DNA from: Lentilactobacillus sp. SPB1-3
Lineage (GTDB): Bacteria; Bacillota; Bacilli; Lactobacillales; Lactobacillaceae
DNA: 64,000 bases
Direction: 5' to 3'
Assembly (NCBI RefSeq): GCF_026913205.2
Contig: NZ_CP168151.1
Location: 992,001-1,056,000, forward strand
Positions 25,168 to 34,635 of this stretch are shown here, in pieces; position 1 is the first letter of the stretch; the number at the start of each line of letters is the position of its first letter. Under the pieces are notes generated by a model. It searched no databases and was not told the origin of the DNA. It saw nothing but the letters and a program-made list of their open reading frames with translations. A program made the translations under genes and the position numbers.

Positions 25168-26850
25168 TTGAAAGTCACCAAGATAACCAATACCGAATTT
25201 ACGGCAATGGTTTTAGCCGCATCACAAAAATTAGATAAAAATGCGGAATTTATTAACTCTTTAAACGTTTTTCCAGTTCCAGATGGCGATACTGGTACAA
25301 ACATGAACTTATCACTTAGAAGTGGTTATAAATACGTTAATGAAAGTGTCAGTACTAGCGTGTCTGATTTAGCTAATGCATTAGCTAAGGGATTATTAAT
25401 GGGAGCACGAGGAAACTCTGGCGTGATCCTTTCACAAATTTTCAGAGGATTTTCTAAATCAACTGAAGGTAAAACTGAGTTAAGTGCTCAAGACTTAGCT
25501 GATGGATTTATTGCTGCCACCGAGACAGCTTATAAGGCAGTTATGAAGCCAACTGAAGGAACTGTCCTTACAGTTGTTAGACTTGCTGCTCAAGCTGGTA
25601 AAAAGGCCGCAGGCACCACAGACGACGCCACAGTCGTAATGGATGCCATCTATGAAAACGCCAAGGACGCACTGGCTAAGACACCTGATTTATTACCTGT
25701 TTTAAAGCAGGTTGGGGTAGTTGATTCCGGTGGCCAAGGATTGACCTTCGTTCTTGAGGCTTTCGATGATGTATTAAACGGCAAAACAATTGATGATGAA
25801 GCTTATCAACCTGATTCATCTGAAATGGATGAAATGATTGATGCAACTCATCATCAAAGTGTTCAAAGCCAGTTAGATCCTGATGATATCGTTTATGGTT
25901 ACTGTACAGAAATCATGGTCAGAATTGGCCGTGGTAAACAAGTTGATCATAAATTTGATTATCAAGAATTCTATGACTATTTAGCTAAACTCGGCGATTC
26001 ATTATTAGTAGTTAACGATGATGAAATCGTTAAAGTCCATGTTCATACTGAACATCCAGGTAAAGTAATGGCTTGGGGACAAGAATTTGGTGATTTGGCC
26101 AAAGTTAAAGTTGATAACATGCGGATGCAACAAGAAACGATTATCGAAAACGATGACCAACCTGCTGCACCAGCTGTTGCTACAGAAGAAATCCCTGATA
26201 CAGCAGTGATTTCAATTGCTAGTGGTAAAGGAATCGCTGAATTGTTCAAAAGCTTAGGTGTTACAAATATCTTAAGTGGTGGACAAACCATGAATCCAAG
26301 TACTGAAGATATTGTCAAAGCAATTGAAGCCACCAAGGCCAAACGAGCAATTGTATTACCTAACAACAAGAACATTTTCTTGGCTGCTGAACAAGCTGCT
26401 AAAGTTGCTAAGGTACCAGTTGAAATCGTTCATAGCCAAACTATTTCTCAAGGAATTACTTCAATGCTTGGCTTTAATCCAGATGCTTCACTTGCCGATA
26501 ACAAGTCAGAAATGGAAGCTAATTTGGATACAGTTGTTTCAGGCCAAGTTACCAATGCCATTCGTGATACTGAAATTAATGATGTTCAGATCAAAAAAGG
26601 CCAATTCATGGGAATTATCGATGGCAAAATAAAATTAGTTAATGACGATTTACTTGAAACAACAGTCAGCATGATCAAAGACATGCTTGACGATGACAGT
26701 GAAGCCATCACAATCATTTGGGGAGAAGGCGCCAGCGCTGACTCAGCTCAAAAAGTTGCAGATGCAATCGAAGAGTTCGACGATGAATTAGAAGTAGAAG
26801 TTCATGAAGGTGACCAACCGGTTTATCCGTTCTTGGTTTCTGTTGAATAA
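25168..26850 (+). CDS. fakA: Fatty acid kinase catalytic subunit (YloV/FakA-like)
   Basis: With a DegV-type FakB protein, FakA phosphorylates fatty acids to acyl-phosphates for PlsX/PlsY. The 560-residue product has an N-terminal DhaL kinase domain (VFPVPDGDTGTNMNLSL with the Asp-rich Mg-ADP site, MGARGNSGVILSQI) and C-terminal domains with LVVNDDEIVKVHVHTEHPG and the SGGQTMNPSTEDIV segment that resembles DegV folds. TTG at 25168 follows GGGAGG. A DegV protein that could be its FakB partner is encoded at 57178, and plsX and plsY are in the window. Confidence 0.93.
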   Translation: MKVTKITNTEFTAMVLAASQKLDKNAEFINSLNVFPVPDGDTGTNMNLSLRSGYKYVNESVSTSVSDLANALAKGLLMGARGNSGVILSQIFRGFSKSTEGKTELSAQDLADGFIAATETAYKAVMKPTEGTVLTVVRLAAQAGKKAAGTTDDATVVMDAIYENAKDALAKTPDLLPVLKQVGVVDSGGQGLTFVLEAFDDVLNGKTIDDEAYQPDSSEMDEMIDATHHQSVQSQLDPDDIVYGYCTEIMVRIGRGKQVDHKFDYQEFYDYLAKLGDSLLVVNDDEIVKVHVHTEHPGKVMAWGQEFGDLAKVKVDNMRMQQETIIENDDQPAAPAVATEEIPDTAVISIASGKGIAELFKSLGVTNILSGGQTMNPSTEDIVKAIEATKAKRAIVLPNNKNIFLAAEQAAKVAKVPVEIVHSQTISQGITSMLGFNPDASLADNKSEMEANLDTVVSGQVTNAIRDTEINDVQIKKGQFMGIIDGKIKLVNDDLLETTVSMIKDMLDDDSEAITIIWGEGASADSAQKVADAIEEFDDELEVEVHEGDQPVYPFLVSVE

Positions 26851-26861
26851 TATTTAATTTT

Positions 26862-26887
26862 AAGTTTGGCAATTGCCAAACTTTTTA
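26862..26887 (+). terminator. Terminator after yloV
   Basis: AAGTTTGGC and GCCAAACTT pair around AATT and are followed by T5. Confidence 0.85.
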
Positions 26888-26912
26888 TTTGGATTGAAAG
26901 TAGGTGATTTCT

Positions 26913-28940
26913 TTGGAATTGAATGATCCCGTAAGTGTCTTAACTGGCGTTGGTGAAAAGAAAAGTGTTGCCTTAAATAAGTTGGGGATTAACACTGTCA
27001 ACGACTTGTTAACGTATTTTCCTAGACGTTATGATGATTTATCAGTTAAGGATCCGCAGAGTGCCGAAAGTGGCCAAAAGGTAACTATTAGGGGCATTGT
27101 AGTTACAGAACCAACAGTTTCTTTTTTTGGTCGCAAAAAAAGTCGACTAAAATTCGCTTTAAAAATTAACGATTTAACGTATCCGGTAACTTTTTTTAAT
27201 CAACCTTGGCTAAAAAAACAATTGACGGTTGGTAACGAAATCTCTGTATACGGAACTCTCGATGTTGCTCGTCAACAAATCAATGGCATGAAGGTCATTC
27301 AACAAGATCTCGGTGCCAACTTTGATTCTGTTTATCCTGCCACCAAAGAAGTCAAACAGTCGACCATTAAAAAGTTGATCAAAACTGCTTTTGATGAATA
27401 TGAAACAGTGATTCCAGAAGTGTTACCTCAGGATTTACTGAATAAATACCGTTTAGAATCTTTTCATAACATGATTCAAAACGTTCACTTTCCTAAATCA
27501 CCCAAAGATGCAGATAAGGCGTATCGAACTGCTAAATTCATGGAATTCTTTTTATTTTCAATGAGAGTTCAACAATTGAAACAGTCACAACGTAAAATTA
27601 ATAAGAATAGTGAAATTAAATATCACGATAGTCTAGTCAAACAATTTATTGATAGACTGCCATTTGATTTGACTGATTCTCAATTAAAAGTTGCTGACGA
27701 GATTTTGAAAGATTTAAATAGTCCATACGCTATGAATCGGTTACTTCAAGGTGATGTGGGTAGTGGTAAAACAGTTGTAGCTGCTATTGCAATTTTGGCT
27801 ACTATTTCTGCAGGCAAACAAGCGGTAATTATGGCACCAACAGAAATTTTGGCAGAGCAACATGCAGAAAATTTAGCAAATCTTTTTGCTGATTTTGATG
27901 TTAATATTGCCCTATTAACTGGTGCAACTTCAGCTTCTGCTCGGAGAAGCATGCTACCGAATATTGAAAATGGTGAAATCGACTTAGTGGTCGGAACGCA
28001 TGCATTATTTCAGGATTCAGTTAATTATCATAATTTAGCCTTAGCGGTTATCGATGAACAACATCGTTTCGGCGTTAATCAGCGACAAGCTATGCGTCAA
28101 AAGGGTGTTGGTACTAATGTACTCGCTATGACAGCCACTCCAATTCCCAGAACATTAGCTATTACTATGTATGGTGATATGGACGTTTCAATCATCGATC
28201 AAATGCCAAACGGGCGAAAACCAGTCAAAACGACTTGGATTTCCTCGGCTAAAACTAACAGTGCACTTGCATTCTTGAAGAAACAATTATTGGCTGGCAA
28301 GCAAGCTTACGTGGTGACTCCGCTGATTGAAGAATCCGAAGCAGTTGATATGAAAAATGCAGTGGCCATTTTTGAACGATTTCAATCAATTTTTGAGCCA
28401 GAATTTAAAGTTGGGCTGCTTCATGGCCGAATGTCTAACGACGAGAAAAATCAGGCAATGGCCGATTTTTCTAACAAAAAATTTGCTGTTTTAGTTGCAA
28501 CTACTGTTATTGAAGTTGGAGTGGACGTGAAGAATGCGAATACAATGGTTATTTTTGATGCTGATCATTTTGGTATTTCTCAACTTCATCAGCTTCGAGG
28601 ACGAGTCGGTAGATCAAGTGATCAAGCATATTGTATTTTGATTGCTGATCCGAAAAACGAAAATGGTAAAAAAAGAATGAAAATCGTATCTGAAAGTTCT
28701 GATGGTTTTTATTTATCACAAAAAGATTTAGAATTACGTGGTCAAGGTGATATTACTGGCAAGCAACAATCTGGGGCCCCTGATTTCAAGGTGGCTGATC
28801 CAGTTGAAGATTTAAACATTCTAACCGTTGCTAATCAAGAAGCACAGAGAATTACTTCAGAAAGTGATTGGCAAAGAAAACCTGAAAATGTACAATTAGC
28901 TAAGTATTTAAAAATGAACCAACCCATCTTTGCGGATTAA
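26913..28940 (+). CDS. recG: ATP-dependent DNA helicase RecG
   Basis: RecG remodels stalled forks and branch-migrates Holliday junctions. I start at TTG 26913 (MELNDPVSVLTGVGEKKS), giving 675 residues; an in-frame GTG at 26904 lies in the ribosome binding site. The wedge/OB domain (KVTIRGIVVTEPTVSFFGRKKSRLKF) precedes helicase lobes with RLLQGDVGSGKTVVA, AVIDEQHRFGV, TATPIPRTLA and the RecG-specific QLRGRVGRSSDQAYC. It starts the recG-plsX-acpP run. Confidence 0.96.
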   Translation: MELNDPVSVLTGVGEKKSVALNKLGINTVNDLLTYFPRRYDDLSVKDPQSAESGQKVTIRGIVVTEPTVSFFGRKKSRLKFALKINDLTYPVTFFNQPWLKKQLTVGNEISVYGTLDVARQQINGMKVIQQDLGANFDSVYPATKEVKQSTIKKLIKTAFDEYETVIPEVLPQDLLNKYRLESFHNMIQNVHFPKSPKDADKAYRTAKFMEFFLFSMRVQQLKQSQRKINKNSEIKYHDSLVKQFIDRLPFDLTDSQLKVADEILKDLNSPYAMNRLLQGDVGSGKTVVAAIAILATISAGKQAVIMAPTEILAEQHAENLANLFADFDVNIALLTGATSASARRSMLPNIENGEIDLVVGTHALFQDSVNYHNLALAVIDEQHRFGVNQRQAMRQKGVGTNVLAMTATPIPRTLAITMYGDMDVSIIDQMPNGRKPVKTTWISSAKTNSALAFLKKQLLAGKQAYVVTPLIEESEAVDMKNAVAIFERFQSIFEPEFKVGLLHGRMSNDEKNQAMADFSNKKFAVLVATTVIEVGVDVKNANTMVIFDADHFGISQLHQLRGRVGRSSDQAYCILIADPKNENGKKRMKIVSESSDGFYLSQKDLELRGQGDITGKQQSGAPDFKVADPVEDLNILTVANQEAQRITSESDWQRKPENVQLAKYLKMNQPIFAD

Positions 28941-28958
28941 GTGAGAGGATGACAACAA

Positions 28959-30008
28959 TTGAAAATTGCTATTGATGCAATGGGTGGCGATTACGCACCC
29001 AAAGAAATCGTTGCGGGAGTTGAATTAAGCCGTGACGAAAATCCAGACATCCAATATGAATTGTTTGGAATAACAGATGAAATCAAGAAATATTTAAAAA
29101 ATGACCAAAATATTGTGATTACTCAGGCAGACGAAGTTATCGAAATGGGTGAAGAACCCGTTCGAGCAATTCGTAAAAAGAAACAATCTAGTTTAGTTTT
29201 AGCCGCTCAATCAGTTAGTGACGGAAAAAACGACGCCTTCTTTTCTGCTGGAAATACTGGGGCCGTTTTAGCCGCTGGCTTATTTATCATTGGTCGGATC
29301 AAGGGAATTGATCGTCCAGGCTTAACTACCACTTTGCCAATAGTTAATGGGAAACCAGGCATGTCTGATAAGTTCTTAATGTTAGATGTTGGGGCGAACG
29401 CTGATTCAAAACCACTTAACTTGTATCAATTTGCTTTTATGGGAAAATACTACGCTCAAAATGTTTTGAACATTGAAAATCCTAGAGTTGGATTATTAAA
29501 TAATGGAACAGAGCCTGACAAGGGCGACATGCTTCATAAGGAAGTTCACGAATTACTAGCTGCCAATAAAGACTTGAACTTTATTGGTAACGTAGAATCT
29601 AGAGAACTTTTGAATGGGGCCGCTGATGTGGTCGTTACCGATGGTTTCACTGGTAATGCTGCTCTTAAGAGTATTGAAGGTACAGCTTTAAGCATGCTTA
29701 GACTTATCAAACATGGCATCACTGATGGTGGTTTGAGAGATAAGATGGGCGCTCTACTATTGAAAAATGTGTTTGGTTCAATCGCTGATCAAATGGACTA
29801 TTCAAAGTACGGTGGTGCAATGTTTCTTGGCCTAAAAGCACCAGTTATTAAGTCACATGGTGCAAGTAAAGCAGAAATCGTTAAAAATTCGTTAGCTCAG
29901 ATTAAGACGATTCACGAATCGGGAATGATTTCCGATTTGGTAGATTATGTAAATGATCATCAGGCTGAATTAGACGCAATCAAAGAGAGCGTTAAAAATC
30001 GCAAATAA
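28959..30008 (+). CDS. plsX: Phosphate acyltransferase PlsX
   Basis: PlsX makes acyl-phosphate from acyl-ACP, feeding PlsY (encoded at 44801). The 349-residue product starts KIAIDAMGGDYAPKEIVAG and has GNTGAVLAAG, LDVGANADSKPLNL, LNNGTEPDKGD and the GADVVVTDGFTGNAALK-type segment. TTG at 28959 follows GAGAGGA. acpP follows, as in most bacteria. fapR and fabD/fabG, often found here in Bacillus, are absent. Confidence 0.96.
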   Translation: MKIAIDAMGGDYAPKEIVAGVELSRDENPDIQYELFGITDEIKKYLKNDQNIVITQADEVIEMGEEPVRAIRKKKQSSLVLAAQSVSDGKNDAFFSAGNTGAVLAAGLFIIGRIKGIDRPGLTTTLPIVNGKPGMSDKFLMLDVGANADSKPLNLYQFAFMGKYYAQNVLNIENPRVGLLNNGTEPDKGDMLHKEVHELLAANKDLNFIGNVESRELLNGAADVVVTDGFTGNAALKSIEGTALSMLRLIKHGITDGGLRDKMGALLLKNVFGSIADQMDYSKYGGAMFLGLKAPVIKSHGASKAEIVKNSLAQIKTIHESGMISDLVDYVNDHQAELDAIKESVKNRK

Positions 30009-30058
30009 TTTGATATAATGACTAAAGTACGTAAATAAAAAATAAATAGGTGTATTTA

Positions 30059-30298
30059 ATGAATAAAGAAGAAGCTTTTAATAAGATTGCTGACATGGTC
30101 GCTGATCAATTTAATATTGATCGTTCAAAGATTACTGGTGATTTGAACTTTAAGAATGATTTAGATGCTGATTCAATTGATTTTGTTGAATTCGTTCTTG
30201 ATTTAGAAGATACTTTCAACGCAGAAATCTCAGATGAAGATGCGGAAAAATTAAATACAATTAACGAAGCAGTAGATTTCGTTATAAAACATCAGTAA
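30059..30298 (+). CDS. acpP: Acyl carrier protein
   Basis: I start at ATG 30059 (79 residues) behind TAGGTG; an upstream in-frame GTG overlaps that site. The phosphopantetheine attachment Ser is in LDADSIDFVEFVLDLEDTF. This is DSID rather than the most common DSLD, a variation often seen in second ACPs of lactobacilli, so it may serve phospholipid synthesis or be paired with PlsX rather than with the fab cluster. It is very acidic and helical like other ACPs. Confidence 0.95.
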   Translation: MNKEEAFNKIADMVADQFNIDRSKITGDLNFKNDLDADSIDFVEFVLDLEDTFNAEISDEDAEKLNTINEAVDFVIKHQ

Positions 30299-30349
30299 TT
30301 CACAAATCAATCAGATAACTGGTTGATTTAATTATTTTGGAGGAAACAA

Positions 30350-31060
30350 ATGATAACAGGCTTGAATGAAATGCTAAAACGGGATTTCGATATCACCATT
30401 AGCAATAAAGATCTTTTAGATGAGGCGTTTACGCAAGCATCATATGTTAATGAACATAAAGATCAAAATCTAAAATTTTATGAACGAATTGAATTTTTAG
30501 GTGACGCTGTATTGCAATTGGTAGTATCAGAATACATTTTCAAACGTTATGAGCGCTTACCACAGGGTAGATTGACTCGATTACGGGCCGCAATGGTTAA
30601 TGAAAAAAGTTTTAGTACATTCGCTAGAGAATGTCATTTCAATGAATACATTCGGTTAGGTAAGGGTGAAGAACGGGCCAATGCACGTGACCGAGATTCT
30701 TTATTATGTGATATCTTTGAATCATTTGTTGGAGCACTCTATCTGGATCAGGGAAAAGAATCAGTTGAGAGATTTTGTCATCAAGTGATTTTTCCTAAAC
30801 TTGACTCAGGTATGTTTGACGAATTCTTTGATCATAAAACCGAACTTCAAGAAGTGGCCCAAGAAGATGGACCAGTCGACATTGATTATGAGTTGATGGA
30901 AGAATTTGGCCCAGCTAATGATCGTATGTTCCGGGTTAAGGTTCTCATTGCCGATAAGGAATTTGGTATCGGTGAAGGACATTCAAAGAAGGAAGCCGAA
31001 CAAAAAGCAGCGCAACAAGCTCTGAAGCACTTCGATACAAGTAATATGAATTTATTGTAG
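30350..31060 (+). CDS. rnc: Ribonuclease III
   Basis: RNase III cleaves double-stranded RNA in rRNA precursors and mRNA. The 236-residue product has the signature ERIEFLGDAVLQLVVSEYIF, the second catalytic acidic segment DIFESFVGALYLDQG, and a C-terminal dsRNA-binding domain (KTELQEVAQEDG through GEGHSKKEAEQKAAQQALKHF). GGAGG precedes the ATG. smc follows after a short gap, as in Bacillus (rnc-smc-ftsY). Confidence 0.97.
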   Translation: MITGLNEMLKRDFDITISNKDLLDEAFTQASYVNEHKDQNLKFYERIEFLGDAVLQLVVSEYIFKRYERLPQGRLTRLRAAMVNEKSFSTFARECHFNEYIRLGKGEERANARDRDSLLCDIFESFVGALYLDQGKESVERFCHQVIFPKLDSGMFDEFFDHKTELQEVAQEDGPVDIDYELMEEFGPANDRMFRVKVLIADKEFGIGEGHSKKEAEQKAAQQALKHFDTSNMNLL

Positions 31061-31080
31061 ATTGGGGTTTGAATGGTCCT

Positions 31081-34000
31081 GTGCAATTAAAATCAATTGA
31101 AATCGTTGGATTTAAATCCTTCGCGGAAAAAACAAAAATAGATTTTCCAACTGGTTTAACTGGAATTGTCGGTCCTAACGGAAGCGGTAAGAGTAATATC
31201 GCAGAGTCCATTCGTTGGGTCCTTGGTGAGCAATCAGCTAAAACATTGCGTGGAACCAAAATGTTTGATGTGATTTTTTCAGGTTCTGCGGATCGTAAAT
31301 CTCAAAATATGGCTTCAGTAACGTTGACTTTAGATAATGCTGATAATTATATTCAATCTGCATTACCAGAAATCAAAGTTGCTCGGAAGTTGTTTAGAAA
31401 TGGTGACAGTTCATACTTTTTGAACGAAAAAGAATGTCGCTTAAAAGACATCGTTAATTTATTTATGGACTCTGGCATTGGTCAGGGTTCTTTGTCGATT
31501 ATTTCGCAAGGAAATATCGATGCGATTTTGAACAGTACTTCTGAGGAACGACGAACGATTATCGAAAGTGTTGCTGGAATTTACAAGTACAAACAACAAA
31601 AAATGACAGCACAAAAAGAATTGACCACCACTAGTGACAACTTAGATAGAGTCAATGACATTATTAATGAGCTAGAGCAACGGATAGTTCCTTTAGAGGA
31701 ACAGTCCAACTTGGCAAATGATTATCTTGATCAAAAAAAGCAATTAACTAAAATCGAAAAGACTAAGTTAATCGTAGATACTCAGAGGTTAATTAATACT
31801 GTGGATTCCCTGACTGCGAAACTGAAGCAGTTGTCATCTACTAAGGTAAATTTAACTCAAGAAATAAAAAGTCAGACTAGCAAGAAAATTGAGCTACAAT
31901 CTGAATTAGAGAGTAACAATTCTCGAGCTGAAGAATTAGAAACTAAGTTAGTGGAAATTTCTAAAAAAATCGAACAGCTAAGAAGCCATAAACAATTAAG
32001 TTCGCAACAAGCCTCATTTACCAATGAAAATTTGAAACAAATCGTTGCAACGTTATCTGAGGCGGAAGAAACCAAGAAACAGTTGAGCCAGCAATTTAAA
32101 GACTTAGTTGCAAATCAAAATGATGTGAAACAAAAGCTAACACAAGTGCAATCTCAAATCGATGACCTTCAGTCAAAGTTACCGGAAAAATCTTCAAAGG
32201 AGCTTGCTGAAGAAATTCAAACTAATCGAGATAAATACATCGATTTGCTACAAAGACAAACTGAATTAAAGAATCAACTGTCTTTGCAAGAGAAAGATAA
32301 TCAACAATTCAATCAACAAATTAACTCCCAATCTGAGAGAATCAATAATTTAACTGCTCAAGTGAATAGTCAAAAGGATGATTTTCAAGCTGAGAGTAGT
32401 AAGCTTGAAGAACTAAAAACTTCTCTTGATCAACAAGAGAAACAATTGACACAAGATAATCAAAATTACACTGCTGCCAAAAATGATTTAAATCAGGCAA
32501 ATGATGAATGGCTGTCAGCTTTAAGAATTGCTGAGGAGGCCAAGGCCAAGTTAAAATCTTTACAAAATATCCATGATTCATATCGTGGTTATTATTTTGG
32601 TGTGTCTAATTTATTAAAACATCGTAACGAATTACCGGGAATTTATGGAACGGTGTCTGAATTCGTTAAAATTCAAAAAGAATATGTGTTAGCAATCGAC
32701 ATCGCTATGGGCGGTAGATCACAAAATATCATAGTGGAAACAAACGATGATGCATCACAAGCAATTCGTTTTTTAACTCAACATAAGTTGGGCCGAGTCA
32801 CATTGTTACCTCTTAAAACGATTCGTGCTAAGTACATACCTGAATCAATCATCAGCGTGGCAAATAAAAATTCAGGATTTATCGGCATTGCCAGTGATTT
32901 AATATCGATTGATGATAAATTCCAACACATCTTTAAATTTTTACTTGGGACCACTATCGTTGCTGATAATTTAAAATCAGCGATTTCAATTAGTGGAGTA
33001 ATCAATCATGCTTATCGGGTAGTTACTTTGGATGGTCAGGTCGTTAATCCAGGAGGGTCGCTAACTGGTGGTGCGACTAAGAAAAATACTCAAAGTGTTT
33101 TAAGCCAGCAAACAGAATTAGATGATTTGAGTCAAGTCGTTGCCGACATGAATCAGAAACTAGTTGTAAAAGAACAACGATTAGCAGAACTCAAAGAGCA
33201 TGTCGATCAACTTGCCGAACAAGTGTCTGTTACACAAGAACATGAACGACAAGCCCGTCAAAGTGTTGCGATGCAAGAAAATCTGATTCAACAAAAACAA
33301 GTAGAACTCAATCAACTAACAAGACAGTTAAAGACCGTAAAACTTGGTTATCAAAACATAATAGCTGATAATGAGACTAACCAAGACCAAGATGTACAAA
33401 CTAAATTATCTGATACGCAGCAACAATTGCAGTCAATAAATGCGTTGATTGATCAGTTGAGCACTAAGCAAAGTGACGTGCAGAATCTGGAATCAGAACA
33501 ACAAGCTCAACGACAACAGTTGCATGAACAACAACTACTGTTAGAGCAATCGCAGCGGCAGTTAACCAATGAGTTAATTACTTTGCAAGAGCGCATTGAC
33601 ACAAACGACCGTTTGATAGATGAAAGCACTAGTAAAAAGAAAATCTTGGAAAATCAACTTACTGACCAGCCAACAAAGCAAGAGTTAGATGAGCAAATTA
33701 GTAAGGGTATGGTCACAGAACAAGATGTTAAACAAAATCTAGCGAAGATTAAACAAGAGGTCGCAAATACGAATCAAGAAATTGATTCTTTAAACGATAC
33801 CCTGTCAAATCAACGGGTTAACTTGAGTAATGTTGATAATGAAATTGAAGTAAAAAATAATCAATTGGATAAAGATAAGCAGAGCGTTTCCTACAATTTT
33901 GATAAGCTTTTGGAAACATATGCAATGAAAAAAGCAGACGTTGAGAACTTCGACGTCAGTGGTGTCAATATTAGTGAATTAATCAGTCGAATCAACATGC

Positions 34001-34635
34001 TTCAAAGAGGAATTGAGGAGCTTGGTCCTGTGAACATTGGCTCGATTCAAGAATTTAATGATGTTTCGGCCAGATATAAATTCCTTGATAATCAACGTAA
34101 AGATTTAATTACTGCAGAAAACAAATTGCAAAAGACAATGTCATCTATGGATAACACCATCAGCACTAAGTTTGGAAATGCTTTTGAAAAGATTTCGGCA
34201 GCATTTTCGAAAGTGTTTGTCGATATGTTTGGTGGTGGCGAAGCAAAATTGGTTTTAACTGATCCTGACGATTTGTTGAACACAGGTATGGATATTATGG
34301 TTCAGCCACCTGGAAAAAATTATCGTGCACTAAATTTGTTATCTGGTGGTGAAAAGGCTTTGACGGCAATCACACTATTGTTTGCCATTATAAAAGTCAG
34401 TCCAGTTCCATTTTGTATTTTGGATGAAGCAGAAGCTGCTTTGGATCCGTTCAATGCAGATCGCTTCGCACAATATTTGAAGCAATACGGCAGTGACACT
34501 CAATTCATTGTTATTACTCATCGAAAAGAAACAATGATCTATGCTGATCAATTGTATGGAATTACTATGCAAGATTCCGGAGTTTCCAAAGTGATAACAG
34601 TTAATTTAGATAACATTCAAGAAGAGGTAAAATAA
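31081..34635 (+). CDS. smc: Chromosome segregation protein SMC
   Basis: SMC with ScpA/ScpB condenses and segregates the chromosome. I prefer GTG 31081 (MQLKSIEIVGFKSFAEKT, 1184 residues) over TTG 31069, because family members begin at this point; the ribosome binding site is poor for both. Head motifs are GPNGSGKSN, the signature NLLSGGEKALTAITLLFAI and Walker B CILDEAEAALDPFNADR (LDEAE in place of the usual LDEVE). Coiled coils run from about 170 to 500 and 660 to 1000, with the hinge around 515-640 (GIYGTVSEF, GGRSQNIIVET, GGSLTGGA). The stop overlaps ftsY. Confidence 0.96.
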   Translation: MQLKSIEIVGFKSFAEKTKIDFPTGLTGIVGPNGSGKSNIAESIRWVLGEQSAKTLRGTKMFDVIFSGSADRKSQNMASVTLTLDNADNYIQSALPEIKVARKLFRNGDSSYFLNEKECRLKDIVNLFMDSGIGQGSLSIISQGNIDAILNSTSEERRTIIESVAGIYKYKQQKMTAQKELTTTSDNLDRVNDIINELEQRIVPLEEQSNLANDYLDQKKQLTKIEKTKLIVDTQRLINTVDSLTAKLKQLSSTKVNLTQEIKSQTSKKIELQSELESNNSRAEELETKLVEISKKIEQLRSHKQLSSQQASFTNENLKQIVATLSEAEETKKQLSQQFKDLVANQNDVKQKLTQVQSQIDDLQSKLPEKSSKELAEEIQTNRDKYIDLLQRQTELKNQLSLQEKDNQQFNQQINSQSERINNLTAQVNSQKDDFQAESSKLEELKTSLDQQEKQLTQDNQNYTAAKNDLNQANDEWLSALRIAEEAKAKLKSLQNIHDSYRGYYFGVSNLLKHRNELPGIYGTVSEFVKIQKEYVLAIDIAMGGRSQNIIVETNDDASQAIRFLTQHKLGRVTLLPLKTIRAKYIPESIISVANKNSGFIGIASDLISIDDKFQHIFKFLLGTTIVADNLKSAISISGVINHAYRVVTLDGQVVNPGGSLTGGATKKNTQSVLSQQTELDDLSQVVADMNQKLVVKEQRLAELKEHVDQLAEQVSVTQEHERQARQSVAMQENLIQQKQVELNQLTRQLKTVKLGYQNIIADNETNQDQDVQTKLSDTQQQLQSINALIDQLSTKQSDVQNLESEQQAQRQQLHEQQLLLEQSQRQLTNELITLQERIDTNDRLIDESTSKKKILENQLTDQPTKQELDEQISKGMVTEQDVKQNLAKIKQEVANTNQEIDSLNDTLSNQRVNLSNVDNEIEVKNNQLDKDKQSVSYNFDKLLETYAMKKADVENFDVSGVNISELISRINMLQRGIEELGPVNIGSIQEFNDVSARYKFLDNQRKDLITAENKLQKTMSSMDNTISTKFGNAFEKISAAFSKVFVDMFGGGEAKLVLTDPDDLLNTGMDIMVQPPGKNYRALNLLSGGEKALTAITLLFAIIKVSPVPFCILDEAEAALDPFNADRFAQYLKQYGSDTQFIVITHRKETMIYADQLYGITMQDSGVSKVITVNLDNIQEEVK

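Noticed and set aside
30302-30332. Inverted repeat AAATCAATC/GGTTGATTT between acpP and rnc
   Set aside because: Weak stem with an interrupted T tract; not convincing as a terminator.
32342-32581. Antisense ORFs inside smc, ftsY and other core genes
   Set aside because: They are open frames created by the composition of real genes on the opposite strand and lack ribosome binding sites.
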